Assembly (NCBI GenBank): GCA_938084685.1
Contig: CALKGE010000011.1
Coordinates: 1 to 64,000 of the forward strand
Origin: an uncultured Pirellulaceae bacterium
GTDB taxonomy: Bacteria > Planctomycetota > Planctomycetia > Pirellulales > Pirellulaceae
Length of the DNA: 64,000 bases
Direction of reading: 5' to 3'
In this document: in pieces, positions 36,830 to 45,387 of the stretch
Numbering within the stretch: the first letter of the stretch is position 1
How the letters are laid out: each line of letters opens with the position of its first letter
Notes under the pieces: generated by a model
Seen by the model: the letters and a program-made list of their open reading frames with translations, nothing else
What the model was told of the DNA's origin: nothing
The model's database searches: none
Translations under genes and position numbers: made by a program

Positions 36830-37975
36830 TTACTCGCCACCTCCCAGCACAACTTTGACGTCAACACGCTGACGATCACGAATGACGGTCACCACCACCT
36901 CATCACCCGGCTGTCGAGTTTCAATGGTTGTCATGAACTGATCGACGTTACTCACGGCCTCTCCATCAATCGCTACGATCAGATCTGCTTGAGACTGATC
37001 CACGCGCGTTTGCTCATAAACAAAAGGCCCTCGTTGTGTTCGAGTCTTTACGAGTTTGAAGCCTTGCAAGCCGGCTCTATCAGCTGGACCCTCGGGGGCT
37101 ACCGTGGCGATCAGCAATCCTTCTTCTGTTTTATAAACACGCGTGATACCAATATCAGGTCTGATCACACGACCATTCTCAATGAGCTGCGGAATGACAC
37201 GCTTGGCTGTATTCACCGGTATTGCAAATCCCACTCCGGAACTCTCTCCCACCTTACTGGCAATAGCCACGTTCACTCCGACCATCTCACCCTGATTGTT
37301 TAACAGCGGACCACCAGAATTACCCGGATTGATCGCTGCGTCGATCTGTACAATCGACTTCATTGTTCTGCGGTCAGCCGTCGGAAGCTGACGATTCAGA
37401 CTACTGACAATCCCGACGGTGTAAGTACGTTCCAGTCCGAATGGATTCCCGATTGCATGGATCTTTTGTCCAACGCGCAGCTGAGCTGAATCCCCCAGTG
37501 AAATCGGATGCAGAAAATCGTCTGGCGCTTCGATCTTAATGACTGCCAGATCGTTTAAGTCGTCCGAACCAACCACTCCGGCAGGGTACTCTTCACCGTT
37601 ATACAAACGAACATAGATTTCCCGAGCACCACGCACAACGTGATTATTCGTCAGGATATGTCCCTTGCGATCCAGTACGGACCCAGACCCTGCTCCTTCA
37701 GTTGGCGTTTCAAACAATAGAAAAGCGGACGTTCGAGCACTGCGAGTTGTAATATGCACGACCCCCCGGTTGGCCGAATCGTACACATTAAAATTCACCC
37801 GTTCTTCGTCTGTATACCGTGAATCGTCGACCGGCAAGGTGACAGGCGAAGTCAGTGAACTGGCCGTAGATTGCTGAGCAACCGCCGGGCTCACTCCCTG
37901 ATCCTGAGCGATAAAAACACCGATCACCGCACCAAACGCGGCCGCAAAAAATGCTACCCAAATAGTCTGTCTCAT
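36830..37975 (-). CDS. HtrA/DegP-type serine protease with one PDZ domain
   Basis: Periplasmic trypsin-like protease anchored or exported through an N-terminal hydrophobic segment (TIWVAFFAAAFGAVIGVFIA). The catalytic triad is visible: His in HILTNNHVVRGAREIYVRLY, Asp in DDLNDLAVIKIE, and Ser in DAAINPGNSGGPLLNNQGEM. One PDZ domain occupies about 290-390 (PDIGITRVYKTEEGLLIATV; GPADRAGLQGFKL; IVAIDGEAVSNVDQFMTTIE). With about 380 residues and a single PDZ it resembles DegS or HhoA more than DegP. AGGAGTAGGAAA precedes the ATG at 37975, ruling out the 15 extra codons from 38020. It is downstream of the EF-hand protein gene on the same strand, separated by a probable terminator. Confidence 0.93.
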   Translation of the reverse strand: MRQTIWVAFFAAAFGAVIGVFIAQDQGVSPAVAQQSTASSLTSPVTLPVDDSRYTDEERVNFNVYDSANRGVVHITTRSARTSAFLLFETPTEGAGSGSVLDRKGHILTNNHVVRGAREIYVRLYNGEEYPAGVVGSDDLNDLAVIKIEAPDDFLHPISLGDSAQLRVGQKIHAIGNPFGLERTYTVGIVSSLNRQLPTADRRTMKSIVQIDAAINPGNSGGPLLNNQGEMVGVNVAIASKVGESSGVGFAIPVNTAKRVIPQLIENGRVIRPDIGITRVYKTEEGLLIATVAPEGPADRAGLQGFKLVKTRTQRGPFVYEQTRVDQSQADLIVAIDGEAVSNVDQFMTTIETRQPGDEVVVTVIRDRQRVDVKVVLGGGE

Positions 37976-38035
37976 TTTCCTACTCCTATTTGATGTTCTT
38001 TGATGTTGATAGCAAAGCAAAACGATCCGTCAAAC

Positions 38036-38097
38036 AAAAACGGCTCATCACTGCATATCATTGATATGATACGCACAGATAAGCCGTCAAGTTCGCC
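38036..38097 (-). terminator. Probable terminator of the EF-hand gene
   Basis: On the minus strand ACGGCT and AGCCGT enclose an inner perfect palindrome (CATATCA-T-TGATATG, 38053-38067), and the outer stem is followed by TTTTTG. The stem has unpaired internal stretches, so strength is uncertain. Confidence 0.5.
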
Positions 38098-38120
38098 TGG
38101 GAACCAGCAGTCGCCGCAAG

Positions 38121-39662
38121 CTATTTCTTGCCAAACCCGATTGCCAGTTCCTGAGGTGTCAGTTTGCCATCACTATCACTATCAAATTCCGGCTTGATCA
38201 TAGAGCTCTTGCTACCCTCGTCCAGATCCAATACTCCATCTTTGTTCGCATCGTACTTACCAATGATGAACATGGCGTACTTCATGTGCTTTGGATCAAC
38301 TCCGCCAACCGTTTCAGCAGGCCCTGGCTTGGCGTAGCTGGTGCTGCCGGCAGATGGAGTGACGGTCATGGGCGGAGGAGTAACTCCCCGAACAAATCCT
38401 GTCTGCGCTGCCGCCAGAACTTCCTCGACCGTCACTGTCCCGTCACGATTCTTGTCATAGACGTAATACTCAGCCAGTGTCTTTTCGTCCCATTGCCCCG
38501 CATACTCTGACATCGCAATCTGCCCGTCTTTATTGCGATCACCATCACGGTACCACTGTGGAATCCCCTCCGGCAACCGCTCATGAGCTGTCTTGAACCG
38601 AAAGGACCTGGGAGATGCCCCAGAACTACCGCTGGCTGGGGCCTGACCATTACTAATATTGGGCGTTGGGCTCCCATTGCGAGAGGGACTATTGGTGGAC
38701 ATGGGTTGAGAACGTCCTCCGCTAAATCGTGTGGACATCCCTTTGATTAATTCATCACGCGTAATCTTACCGTCCTTGTTGGTATCCCAGGGAGTTGGAT
38801 CAGTGCGGAAATTCTTCCATTCGTCTTTTTCAAGAACGCCGCTTTTGTTCGAGTCATATCGCTGGAACATACTATCAGCAAACTGACCCATGCGATCAGC
38901 ACTGCTAAAACTGCCTCCCCCAAATCGACTCATTCCTCGTGACGGAGGCTGACCTCCCTGAGGCTGTTGGCTACTCTGCGGATTCTGAGAATCACGAAAG
39001 GCCTTTTCCCGAGCTAAATCCTTCTGCGTATCTCGGCGGATCGAATACCGAACTGCTAACTCGCTCCGAGTAAGCTTGCCGTCACCATTACGATCCTGAT
39101 TCATTGGATTGCCGTAAGTCCACCTGGCACTACGGATTTCATCCTGATCCAGAACTCCGTTACGATTTCGGTCATAACGTTTAATCGTCTTGTCCGCTTC
39201 GTCAAAATCAGACTGAATCACATCCACATTAAGGTATTCCGCTTTGGAACCAAATCCTACCGGCGGGACCTCGTCTTCCGCACCGTCGTTAAAACCTGGA
39301 ACCAGCCCCTGTTCAGCAGCTGCCGCCTCTTCATCGTAACGACGGTCTCCAGAGACGCGGGGCTGCGAGTTACGGTCACGCGATCGACTTCGATCACTGC
39401 TCCCACCCTGCATTTGCTGAACCTTGGAGGAAAGTAGAGATAACGGAATCGGACGATTCAGATCCAAACCACCGGTTTCCCGGGCGATCCGTTCAAGAAA
39501 AGGACGAGCTCGTCCCTGCTCATCAGGATCAAGCCGACCATTCCCATTCGTATCCAAGCGTGAGATGAAGGACATCGCACCGCTTGGCGGCTGAGCGTAC
39601 ACGGAACTGGTTGATAAAATGACCAGCAAACCTATAGAAAACGACAGTCGTAATTTCAACAT
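38121..39662 (-). CDS. Secreted multi-EF-hand calcium-binding protein
   Basis: A 513-residue exported protein (signal LSFSIGLLVILSTSSVYA). About nine EF-hand loops of the DxNxDGxLxxxE form are spread along it: DTNGNGRLDPDE, DRNRNGVLDQDE, QDRNGDGKLTRSE, DSNKSGVLEKDE, DTNKDGKITRDE, DRNKDGQIAMSE, DKNRDGTVTVEE, DANKDGVLDLDE and DSDSDGKLTPQE. Most occur in pairs, as functional EF-hands do. Linkers are Ser/Arg/Pro/Gln-rich and low in complexity (about 80-105, 225-250, 320-345). It probably binds calcium in the periplasm or at the surface. There is no catalytic domain. Such proteins are numerous in planctomycetes; the partner is unknown. The HtrA protease downstream may only be a neighbour. Confidence 0.9.
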   Translation of the reverse strand: MLKLRLSFSIGLLVILSTSSVYAQPPSGAMSFISRLDTNGNGRLDPDEQGRARPFLERIARETGGLDLNRPIPLSLLSSKVQQMQGGSSDRSRSRDRNSQPRVSGDRRYDEEAAAAEQGLVPGFNDGAEDEVPPVGFGSKAEYLNVDVIQSDFDEADKTIKRYDRNRNGVLDQDEIRSARWTYGNPMNQDRNGDGKLTRSELAVRYSIRRDTQKDLAREKAFRDSQNPQSSQQPQGGQPPSRGMSRFGGGSFSSADRMGQFADSMFQRYDSNKSGVLEKDEWKNFRTDPTPWDTNKDGKITRDELIKGMSTRFSGGRSQPMSTNSPSRNGSPTPNISNGQAPASGSSGASPRSFRFKTAHERLPEGIPQWYRDGDRNKDGQIAMSEYAGQWDEKTLAEYYVYDKNRDGTVTVEEVLAAAQTGFVRGVTPPPMTVTPSAGSTSYAKPGPAETVGGVDPKHMKYAMFIIGKYDANKDGVLDLDEGSKSSMIKPEFDSDSDGKLTPQELAIGFGKK

Positions 39663-39937
39663 CGAATTGGCTATCCCCTACTAAGTGAATCTGTGAGGAA
39701 AATCGGACGAAACACCCCACAAACTAAAGCCTACAGCACAACTGGCATGAGACAAATCATGTCTACAGACTTCTCATGCACTTTGAGTACCATTAGTACC
39801 GATTATAAGGTCTGAGCCTTTGATTAACGATACTTATCACTTAAACCCCCGTTGAAGTCCGGATGTTTCGCCAAAAAGCGATCCTGAAACGGCACAATTA
39901 TCAGATTAACTAATCCTCAAACCAAGAAAACCTGTAT

Positions 39938-41014
39938 ATGTCGGCTAAGCCTCAATTCATCTTCTGTGGTTGCCAATTTGGAGCCCAGTCCGTCCTCAAG
40001 CAGGAAATCCTTGGTAGCTGGCCCGATTTCAAGCTCTCCTTTTCCCGTCCGGGATTTGTAACCTTTAAGCTGCCGGCTGATTTCCCTACCAAATCCCTCC
40101 CTACGCTAGACCTCAAATCCACATTTACCCGTTGCTCTGGAATCAGCCTCGATTCAGTACGAGCTGATAATGAAACGGACCGGATCGATCAAATCCGACA
40201 GATTCTTGGCAATTCTGAACTTCCAGACTTTGACCATCTCCATGTCTGGAAACGGGATTGCCAGATACCCGGTGACCGTGGATTTGAGCCTGGACGAGAT
40301 GCCGATACGGATGCTTTAGCAGCTCGGATTGCCCGCAGTCTAGATTACGAAAACCTGCCACTGAACAGAATTGCCAAAGCGGATCAACGTATCCTCGACA
40401 TTATCCTGGTCGACGACAATCAGTGGTGGGCAGGTTGGCACCAGGCCACTCGTACTCCCACACGCTGGCCCGGTGGCGTCTATTCGATGACGTTGACACC
40501 AGAGATTGTCAGTCGAGCGTACCGAAAAATGGAAGAAGCGATCCGCTGGTCACGACTACCAATGAAACCGGGTGATCTGGTTGCCGAAATCGGAAGCAGT
40601 CCGGGCGGCGCCTGTCAGGCGCTGCTGGCGCGCGACCTTCAGGTCCTGGGGATCGATCCGGCTGAAATGCACCCCACACTACTGGCGCATCCCAACTTTA
40701 CTCACATACGTAAAAAAGCCTCCGAAATGAAACGCTCGGAGCTTACCCATGTCAAATGGCTTATGTCCGACTCCAACGTAGCCCCCAACTACACGCTTGA
40801 CAGTGTCGAACACATCGTGAGCAGCAAACGAACCAATATCCGGGGAATGCTGCTTACTTTGAAAATGATCAAGTGGGAATTGGCTGCTGAGCTCCCGAGC
40901 TATCTCGACAGAATCCGTAGCTGGGGATACCAGTATGTACGAGCCCGTCAGCTCGCCTTTAATCGCCAGGAAGTCTGCGTGGCTGTCCAGCGAAACCGGA
41001 GTAAGCGGCGTTAA
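39938..41014 (+). CDS. SAM-dependent RNA 2'-O-methyltransferase, RlmM-like
   Basis: A 358-residue cytoplasmic protein with an FtsJ/RrmJ-type methyltransferase domain in the second half. The SAM site is DLVAEIGSSPGGACQALLAR (about 211-230), followed by VLGIDPAEMHP. The 2'-O-methyltransferase K-D-K-E set can be traced: an Arg/Lys-rich early helix, D in WLMSDSNVAPN, K in LLTLKMIKWE and E in RQEVCVAVQ. The N-terminal half begins FIFCGCQFGAQSVLKQEI, like the THUMP-linked part of RlmM, which methylates C2498 of 23S rRNA. Sequence is too divergent to claim the same target. It stands alone, divergent from the EF-hand gene. Confidence 0.8.
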   Translation: MSAKPQFIFCGCQFGAQSVLKQEILGSWPDFKLSFSRPGFVTFKLPADFPTKSLPTLDLKSTFTRCSGISLDSVRADNETDRIDQIRQILGNSELPDFDHLHVWKRDCQIPGDRGFEPGRDADTDALAARIARSLDYENLPLNRIAKADQRILDIILVDDNQWWAGWHQATRTPTRWPGGVYSMTLTPEIVSRAYRKMEEAIRWSRLPMKPGDLVAEIGSSPGGACQALLARDLQVLGIDPAEMHPTLLAHPNFTHIRKKASEMKRSELTHVKWLMSDSNVAPNYTLDSVEHIVSSKRTNIRGMLLTLKMIKWELAAELPSYLDRIRSWGYQYVRARQLAFNRQEVCVAVQRNRSKRR

Positions 41015-41047
41015 TCGCCCGCTGAATCCAGGCAGATACGACTCTGG

Positions 41048-41539
41048 CTAAATACTCGGGTCATCAATTGTCCCCAGAGGGAAACGGCGAATCGCTGGCC
41101 ACAAACCGCGCATTCCCCAGACAACGGTTACCAGTTCGAGACGGACAGCTGAATCAATCAAATGGTGTTGTCTCCGAAAGAGCCGGGCTGCCAACAGAAC
41201 ACGTTGCTTTTTGGCCGGAGTAAATCGACGATGAGGCAATGCGTCTGCCATCCGGCTCGCCTTGATCTCGACCACAATCATTTCCTCGTGTCGCTTCCAG
41301 TGATCCACCAGCAACAGGTCCATCTCCGCAGTTTCATTACGCTCGCGCTGCCCCAACACCGAATATCCTCGGCGCATAAAAAACCGGGCCACAAGCAGTT
41401 CTGCCTGTAGCCCGAGTTGTTCACTTGTGAGTCGACTGGGTCTGCGTCCTGCTATACCGATCACGTAGCTGGTAAAACGTCGGCTGAATGCCAACATCCC
41501 CAGTACTATCCCGCACAACAGATTCCAGACTATCAGCAC
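41048..41539 (-). CDS. yraN: YraN/UPF0102-family nuclease-like protein
   Basis: A 163-residue member of UPF0102 with the restriction-endonuclease-like fold: LGLQAELLVARFFMRRGYSV, RNETAEMDLLLVDHW, MIVVEIKASRM and RRFTPAKKQRVLLAARLF. The acid-x-Asp and Glu-x-Lys residues of the PD-(D/E)XK core are present (AEMDLL, VEIKAS). Function in bacteria is still unclear. It begins at GTG 41539 and is longer at the N-terminus than the usual 120 residues, adding a hydrophobic segment (LLCGIVLGMLAF); an internal start is possible. It is last in the ffh-rpsP-trmD-rplS row, its common genomic place. Confidence 0.85.
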   Translation of the reverse strand: MLIVWNLLCGIVLGMLAFSRRFTSYVIGIAGRRPSRLTSEQLGLQAELLVARFFMRRGYSVLGQRERNETAEMDLLLVDHWKRHEEMIVVEIKASRMADALPHRRFTPAKKQRVLLAARLFRRQHHLIDSAVRLELVTVVWGMRGLWPAIRRFPLGTIDDPSI

Positions 41540-41612
41540 ACCTGATTACCTCAAATAGGTGGCCGGCGAGTCCAGAAACGCTTAGTGAAAACTACCGCCT
41601 TCACTGACCAAG

Positions 41613-41650
41613 CCCGAGATCCCGAGCTCCCGAGACCCCGAGCTCCGAGG
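41613..41650. repeat. Tandem octamer repeat between yraN and rplS
   Basis: CCCGAGAT, CCCGAGCT, CCCGAGAC and CCCGAGCT follow one another without gaps, then a partial unit CCGAGG. Read as 16-base units it is two copies with one difference. It lies 5 bases downstream of the rplS stop, in the rplS 3' region. Confidence 0.8.
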
Positions 41651-41655
41651 GATGT

Positions 41656-42009
41656 CTAGCTAATTCGACGTTCCTTGAGCCGAGTCGCTTTTCCGACGCG
41701 ATCGCGCAGGTAGTACAATTTAGCGCGACGGACGTAGCTGGAACGAGTGACTTCGACTTTGGCAATTCGAGGAGAGTGCACAGGGAATTTACGCTCGACA
41801 CCTTCCCCTGCCACAATACGACGAACGGTAAACATTTCACGAGTCCCACTGCCGCTCATGGCAATGACGACTCCGCTGAACACCTGAATACGTTCCTTCT
41901 CGCCTTCGAGAATACGCACATGGACGTCCACCGTATCACCGATTTCGAATTGTGGTTTGTCTTCTTTCAAGTTGGACTGTTCGACCAGATCCATCAATTT
42001 CTGATTCAT
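41656..42009 (-). CDS. rplS: 50S ribosomal protein L19
   Basis: A 117-residue L19 of normal size. Conserved blocks are [60 protein letters not shown] and [21 protein letters not shown]19 lies at the 30S-50S interface. AAGGG precedes the ATG. It is downstream of trmD in the standard order, with an 83-base gap. Confidence 0.98.
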   Translation of the reverse strand: MNQKLMDLVEQSNLKEDKPQFEIGDTVDVHVRILEGEKERIQVFSGVVIAMSGSGTREMFTVRRIVAGEGVERKFPVHSPRIAKVEVTRSSYVRRAKLYYLRDRVGKATRLKERRIS

Positions 42010-42092
42010 GGTTATGCCCTTCCTTTTAGGACGCCTTCTTAATATTCACAAGTGATTGGTTGTTTTCTGTGTGTCAGTCGGTGTCAGTCAAT

Positions 42093-42773
42093 TCAAAGCA
42101 AATCGGAACGACGCTCCCGCGTCCGTTTCAAACTTTGCTCTTCCCGCCACTTGGCAATTGCCTGATGGTCACCGCTGAGCAGGATTTCCGGAACTTCCAG
42201 GCCCCGATATACCCTCGGTCTTGTATATTGCGGAAACTCCAGTAATCGATTCCCGGAGGAAAAGGAATCCTCATGACTACTTTGCTCGTCACCGAGTACT
42301 CCCGGAACGAGTCGAATCATGGAGTCGATCAGTACCATCGCACCAACTTCGCCTCCATTAAGGATAAAATCCCCGATCGAAATTTCCATCGGTTTCAGAA
42401 TATCTGAAACCCGCTGATCAAAACCTTCGTATCTGCCACAAAGCAGCAGGTGCCGAGGTGTTTCGACCAGTTGTTCTACCAGTTGCTGATCCAGTTTTCT
42501 GCCGGTGGGTGTGAGCATTATCAGGTTGCCGGGATGTTCTCCGATCGCCTGAACCGCTTCTACACAGTCCACCACAGGTTTAACCTGCATCACCATGCCT
42601 GGACCTCCGCCAAAAGGCCGGTCGTCCACACGCTGGTGCTTGTCTTCCGACCATTGACGAATATCGTGTAATGCTGTCTCGACCAATCCGTTTTCGATTG
42701 CCTTATGAAGTAAACTCTGCCCCAGATATCCTCGAAAAATGTCGGGGAACAGAGTCAATACATCAAATCGCAT
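42093..42773 (-). CDS. trmD: tRNA (guanine-N1-)-methyltransferase
   Basis: Methylates G37 of tRNAs with a G36, preventing +1 frameshifting. The 226-residue SPOUT enzyme has the trefoil knot motifs LTLFPDIFRGYLGQSLLHKA, DDRPFGGGPGMVMQVKPVVD, LCGRYEGFDQRV, SIGDFILNGGEVGAMVLIDS and RLLEFPQYTRPRVYRGLEVP. All SAM-site and catalytic positions look normal. It follows rpsP by 76 bases; the rimM gene usually found in that gap is missing. Confidence 0.97.
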   Translation of the reverse strand: MRFDVLTLFPDIFRGYLGQSLLHKAIENGLVETALHDIRQWSEDKHQRVDDRPFGGGPGMVMQVKPVVDCVEAVQAIGEHPGNLIMLTPTGRKLDQQLVEQLVETPRHLLLCGRYEGFDQRVSDILKPMEISIGDFILNGGEVGAMVLIDSMIRLVPGVLGDEQSSHEDSFSSGNRLLEFPQYTRPRVYRGLEVPEILLSGDHQAIAKWREEQSLKRTRERRSDLL

Positions 42774-42849
42774 GGCAATACCAAACTTTCAAGTCGGCCG
42801 CAAACCGGCTGTGAGCCTTGGCAGTTACACGCCGCGAAGCCTGCCAATA

Positions 42850-43380
42850 CTACTCGCTGGCTTCTTCTGAAGCTTCTTCATCAGGAGCCTCTTCTGCTGC
42901 TGCTTCTTCGGCAGGAGCTTCTTCTGCTGCCGCTTCTTCAGCAGGAGCCTCTTCCGTTGCCGTATCCGCTACGGCCTCTTCAGACGCTTCTACACCTTCT
43001 TCCGTGGCAGCTGCTTCTTCCACAGCTTCCGGTTCTGGTTCATCAAATGAAGGAAGTGCTTCTGGTGGAGGAGCAGTTGGTTTACTGGCTGCCACTCGAG
43101 CCAAGGCTTCTGCCTGTGCTTCCAGATGAGTTCCTTCCGGACCGTACTTTTCAATAAGTACTTTCACTTTTTCGGTGGGTTGAGCTCCAACACTCAGCCA
43201 ATACGCAACGCGCTCATTGTCAAGTTTTACACGAGCATCTTTTTCAGACACCATGGGATCATAATATCCAAGACGCTCGATCGCTTTACCATCTCGTGGG
43301 CTACGACTATCCATTGCACAAACGCGATAGAAAGGTCGGTGAGTACGGCCCATTCGTTTCAGTCGAATTCGAACTGCCAC
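42850..43380 (-). CDS. rpsP: 30S ribosomal protein S16 with long Ala/Glu-rich C-terminal extension
   Basis: The first about 85 residues are normal S16: AVRIRLKRMGRTHRPFYRVC, DSRSPRDGKAIERLGYYDPM, RVAYWLSVGAQPTEKVKVLI. S16 usually has 80-90 residues; this one has 176. The last 75 are low-complexity Ala/Glu/Pro made of repeats like APAEEAAAEE, strongly acidic and probably disordered. Similar but shorter acidic tails occur in other phyla. Translation starts at GTG 43380, directly after AAAGGAGG, so the 18 codons opened upstream at 43434 are not used. Confidence 0.95.
   Translation of the reverse strand: MAVRIRLKRMGRTHRPFYRVCAMDSRSPRDGKAIERLGYYDPMVSEKDARVKLDNERVAYWLSVGAQPTEKVKVLIEKYGPEGTHLEAQAEALARVAASKPTAPPPEALPSFDEPEPEAVEEAAATEEGVEASEEAVADTATEEAPAEEAAAEEAPAEEAAAEEAPDEEASEEASE
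42865..42963. repeat. Imperfect 30-base tandem repeat within rpsP
   Basis: The DNA encoding the S16 tail repeats the block gcttcttctgctgctgcttc and close variants about three times at a 30-base period (plus-strand text), matching the ten-residue protein repeat. Strand slippage could change its length between strains. Confidence 0.7.
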
Positions 43381-43486
43381 GATTCCTCCTTTGGGTTTTC
43401 TCTCTAAAGGAAGGCAGCCAGAGACTGCTTCCATCCAATAATAATAGTTTCGTTATATCATGAACCGCGTAAAAACGGCCGGTCAC

Positions 43487-43518
43487 CAGTACTTGAGTAC
43501 TGCAGTACTTGAATACTG
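43487..43518. repeat. Two adjacent palindromes between ffh and rpsP
   Basis: CAGTAC-TTGA-GTACTG (43487-43502) is immediately followed by CAGTACTTGAATACTG (43503-43518), a one-base variant. Each can form a TTGA-loop hairpin. They lie 107-138 bases ahead of the rpsP start on the minus strand, 24 bases past the ffh stop. Confidence 0.65.
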
Positions 43519-43542
43519 GGGCCACCCTCAGGCATTCGCTTA

Positions 43543-45015
43543 CTATCGTCGCCGACGGCGAACCTGTTTGAGTAACTTTTCCCGTTCTTTACGATTACTT
43601 CGTTTGTCTTTTGAGGAGAGTCGGGTTCCGGTGGATTTCTTGGTTTTCTGGGCTCCCCCAAGTGGATTGGTCATTGCACTATCGTGCAGATCCCGCACCG
43701 CCTTGAGACGTTCCCGCATCCCTTTGCCGGCCATTCCCTCCATCATCGGTTTCATCTGCTCGTACTGTTTAATGAGCTGAGTAACTTCGTTACCCTGCAC
43801 TCCAGCACCCTGAGCAATACGATTCCGGCGACTTCCTGAAATCACCGACGGATCACGTCGTTCTGCCAGCGTCATTGAATTAATGATACCGATCGTACGA
43901 CGAATCCCTCCTTCGGTCTCGTCATCCTCGAGCATCTGGTTCATCTGTGCCATCGGACCACCCAGCATGCCAAGCATTCGCTTGACCAGACCGGGTTGTG
44001 CCATGCTGGCCAGCTGCGTCTTAAAGTCATCCAGCGTGAACTGCCCCTTTTGGAGCTTTTCCTCGAGTTCGGCCTGTTGCTTTTCGTCGACAACCTGCCG
44101 AGCCACGTCGACCAGTCCGAGAATATCTCCCAGACCGAGAATTCGGCCCGCCATACCTTCCGGTCGGAAAGGTTCCAGCGAATCAAGGTGTTCACCAGTT
44201 CCGATGAATTTAATCGGCACACCAGTTACACTTTTTACGGAAAGCAACGCTCCACCTCGAGCATCACCGTCCAGCTTGGTCATGATCACTCCGTCCAGTT
44301 CCAAAGCCTCATTAAACGCTTTGGCACTGTTTACAGCGTCCTGACCGGTCATACCATCCACCACCAGGAAGACCTGATGAGGCTGGACTTTGCGGTCGAT
44401 GTTGACCAACTGTGCCATCAACTCTTCGTCAATGGCCAGTCGACCGGCAGTATCGAGAATGACAACATTCGCGCCATCCTTCTTAGCCTGTTTCACTCCG
44501 TTCTGACAAACCTTTACCGGATCAGTTGAATCCGCTTCCGAATAAACCGGAATGTCCAACTGTTCACCCAACACATGCAACTGCTGAACAGCTGCAGCAC
44601 GCTGGAGGTCAGCCGCAACCAGCATTGGTTTGCCGCCGGATTCCCGGATCAGTCGAGCCAGCTTCCCGGTAGTCGTCGTTTTTCCCGACCCCTGCAGACC
44701 ACAAAGCATGATGATATTAACATCGTGGTCCAAGGAAAGTGCTGAATCTTCCGTTCCCAGAATTTCGACCAGCTCGTCACGTACGATCCCAATGACTTGC
44801 TCACTGGGATCGAGTGACAATAATACTTTTTCCCCCAAAGCCTTTTCCGTGACATTACCCATAAAGGACTGCACCACGTCATAGCTCACGTCCGCTTCAA
44901 GTAAAGATTGCTCCACCTGCTTCAGACCTTCTCGCATGTTGGCTTCAGTTAAACGCCCTTTGCCACCGAGTGACTTGATGGCGCCCTGAAGGCCCTCGGA
45001 AAGTCTTTCAAACAT
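43543..45015 (-). CDS. ffh: Signal recognition particle GTPase
   Basis: SRP54 homologue that binds signal sequences with 4.5S RNA and docks at FtsY. N domain: MFERLSEGLQGAIKSLGGKG. The G domain has the P-loop CGLQGSGKTTTTGKLAR, then DTAGRLAIDEELM, TKLDGDARGGALLSVKS and GTGEHLDSLEPFRPEGMAGR. The Met-rich M domain spans about 330-450 (MARPGLVKRMLGML-type sequence; KGMRERLKAVRDL). The tail is basic. The 490 residues are slightly longer than E. coli Ffh (453). It is first in the leftward ffh-rpsP-trmD-rplS-yraN row. Confidence 0.97.
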   Translation of the reverse strand: MFERLSEGLQGAIKSLGGKGRLTEANMREGLKQVEQSLLEADVSYDVVQSFMGNVTEKALGEKVLLSLDPSEQVIGIVRDELVEILGTEDSALSLDHDVNIIMLCGLQGSGKTTTTGKLARLIRESGGKPMLVAADLQRAAAVQQLHVLGEQLDIPVYSEADSTDPVKVCQNGVKQAKKDGANVVILDTAGRLAIDEELMAQLVNIDRKVQPHQVFLVVDGMTGQDAVNSAKAFNEALELDGVIMTKLDGDARGGALLSVKSVTGVPIKFIGTGEHLDSLEPFRPEGMAGRILGLGDILGLVDVARQVVDEKQQAELEEKLQKGQFTLDDFKTQLASMAQPGLVKRMLGMLGGPMAQMNQMLEDDETEGGIRRTIGIINSMTLAERRDPSVISGSRRNRIAQGAGVQGNEVTQLIKQYEQMKPMMEGMAGKGMRERLKAVRDLHDSAMTNPLGGAQKTKKSTGTRLSSKDKRSNRKEREKLLKQVRRRRR

Positions 45016-45387
45016 GGATGAATCCTATACCACCTGTCGTGAAAATAAATCCACTCACAACGCTATCGGAAAACCGACAGCGCACCGCGTACGTCCACAG
45101 TCATTTTGCTCTTCAAGTAAACACTGGTAGGCTGCATGACTATAGGGGAAACTCGTATTCTACAGTCGTAACTAAAACCTTGTAAATGAGCAGAATATGA
45201 AAAAAGCCGGCTTTCGCCGGCTAAAATCAACCCTTTGTTCGCAGAGTTTTAAGCATATGGTAAGCAGCCGGTTCGTCTTGACCTGCGTACGTGGTTCAGT
45301 GCCCGGCACTCACCCTGCCAGGCTCTGCATTAGAACCACTTATCCTGCCAGCCGATCCTGTCACTGCCGTAGGCCAGCAAAACTACG
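45016..45387. other. 372-base intergenic region between ffh and the thioredoxin-NHL gene
   Basis: No gene is supported. It holds the terminator at 45199-45222 and, to its left, the upstream region of the leftward ffh operon. The stretch 45223-45387 is an unexplained 165-base 3' region of the thioredoxin-NHL transcript. Confidence 0.6.
45199..45222 (-). terminator. Terminator of the thioredoxin-NHL gene
   Basis: AGCCGGC and GCCGGCT form a perfect 7-bp stem with a 4-base loop, followed on the minus strand by TTTTTT. It sits about 165 bases past the stop of the leftward gene at 45388. Confidence 0.85.

Noticed and set aside
42818-43129. Ser/Ala-rich frame on the plus strand opposite rpsP
   Set aside because: It is the complement of the Ala/Glu repeat coding for the S16 tail; its repetitive composition comes from that repeat.
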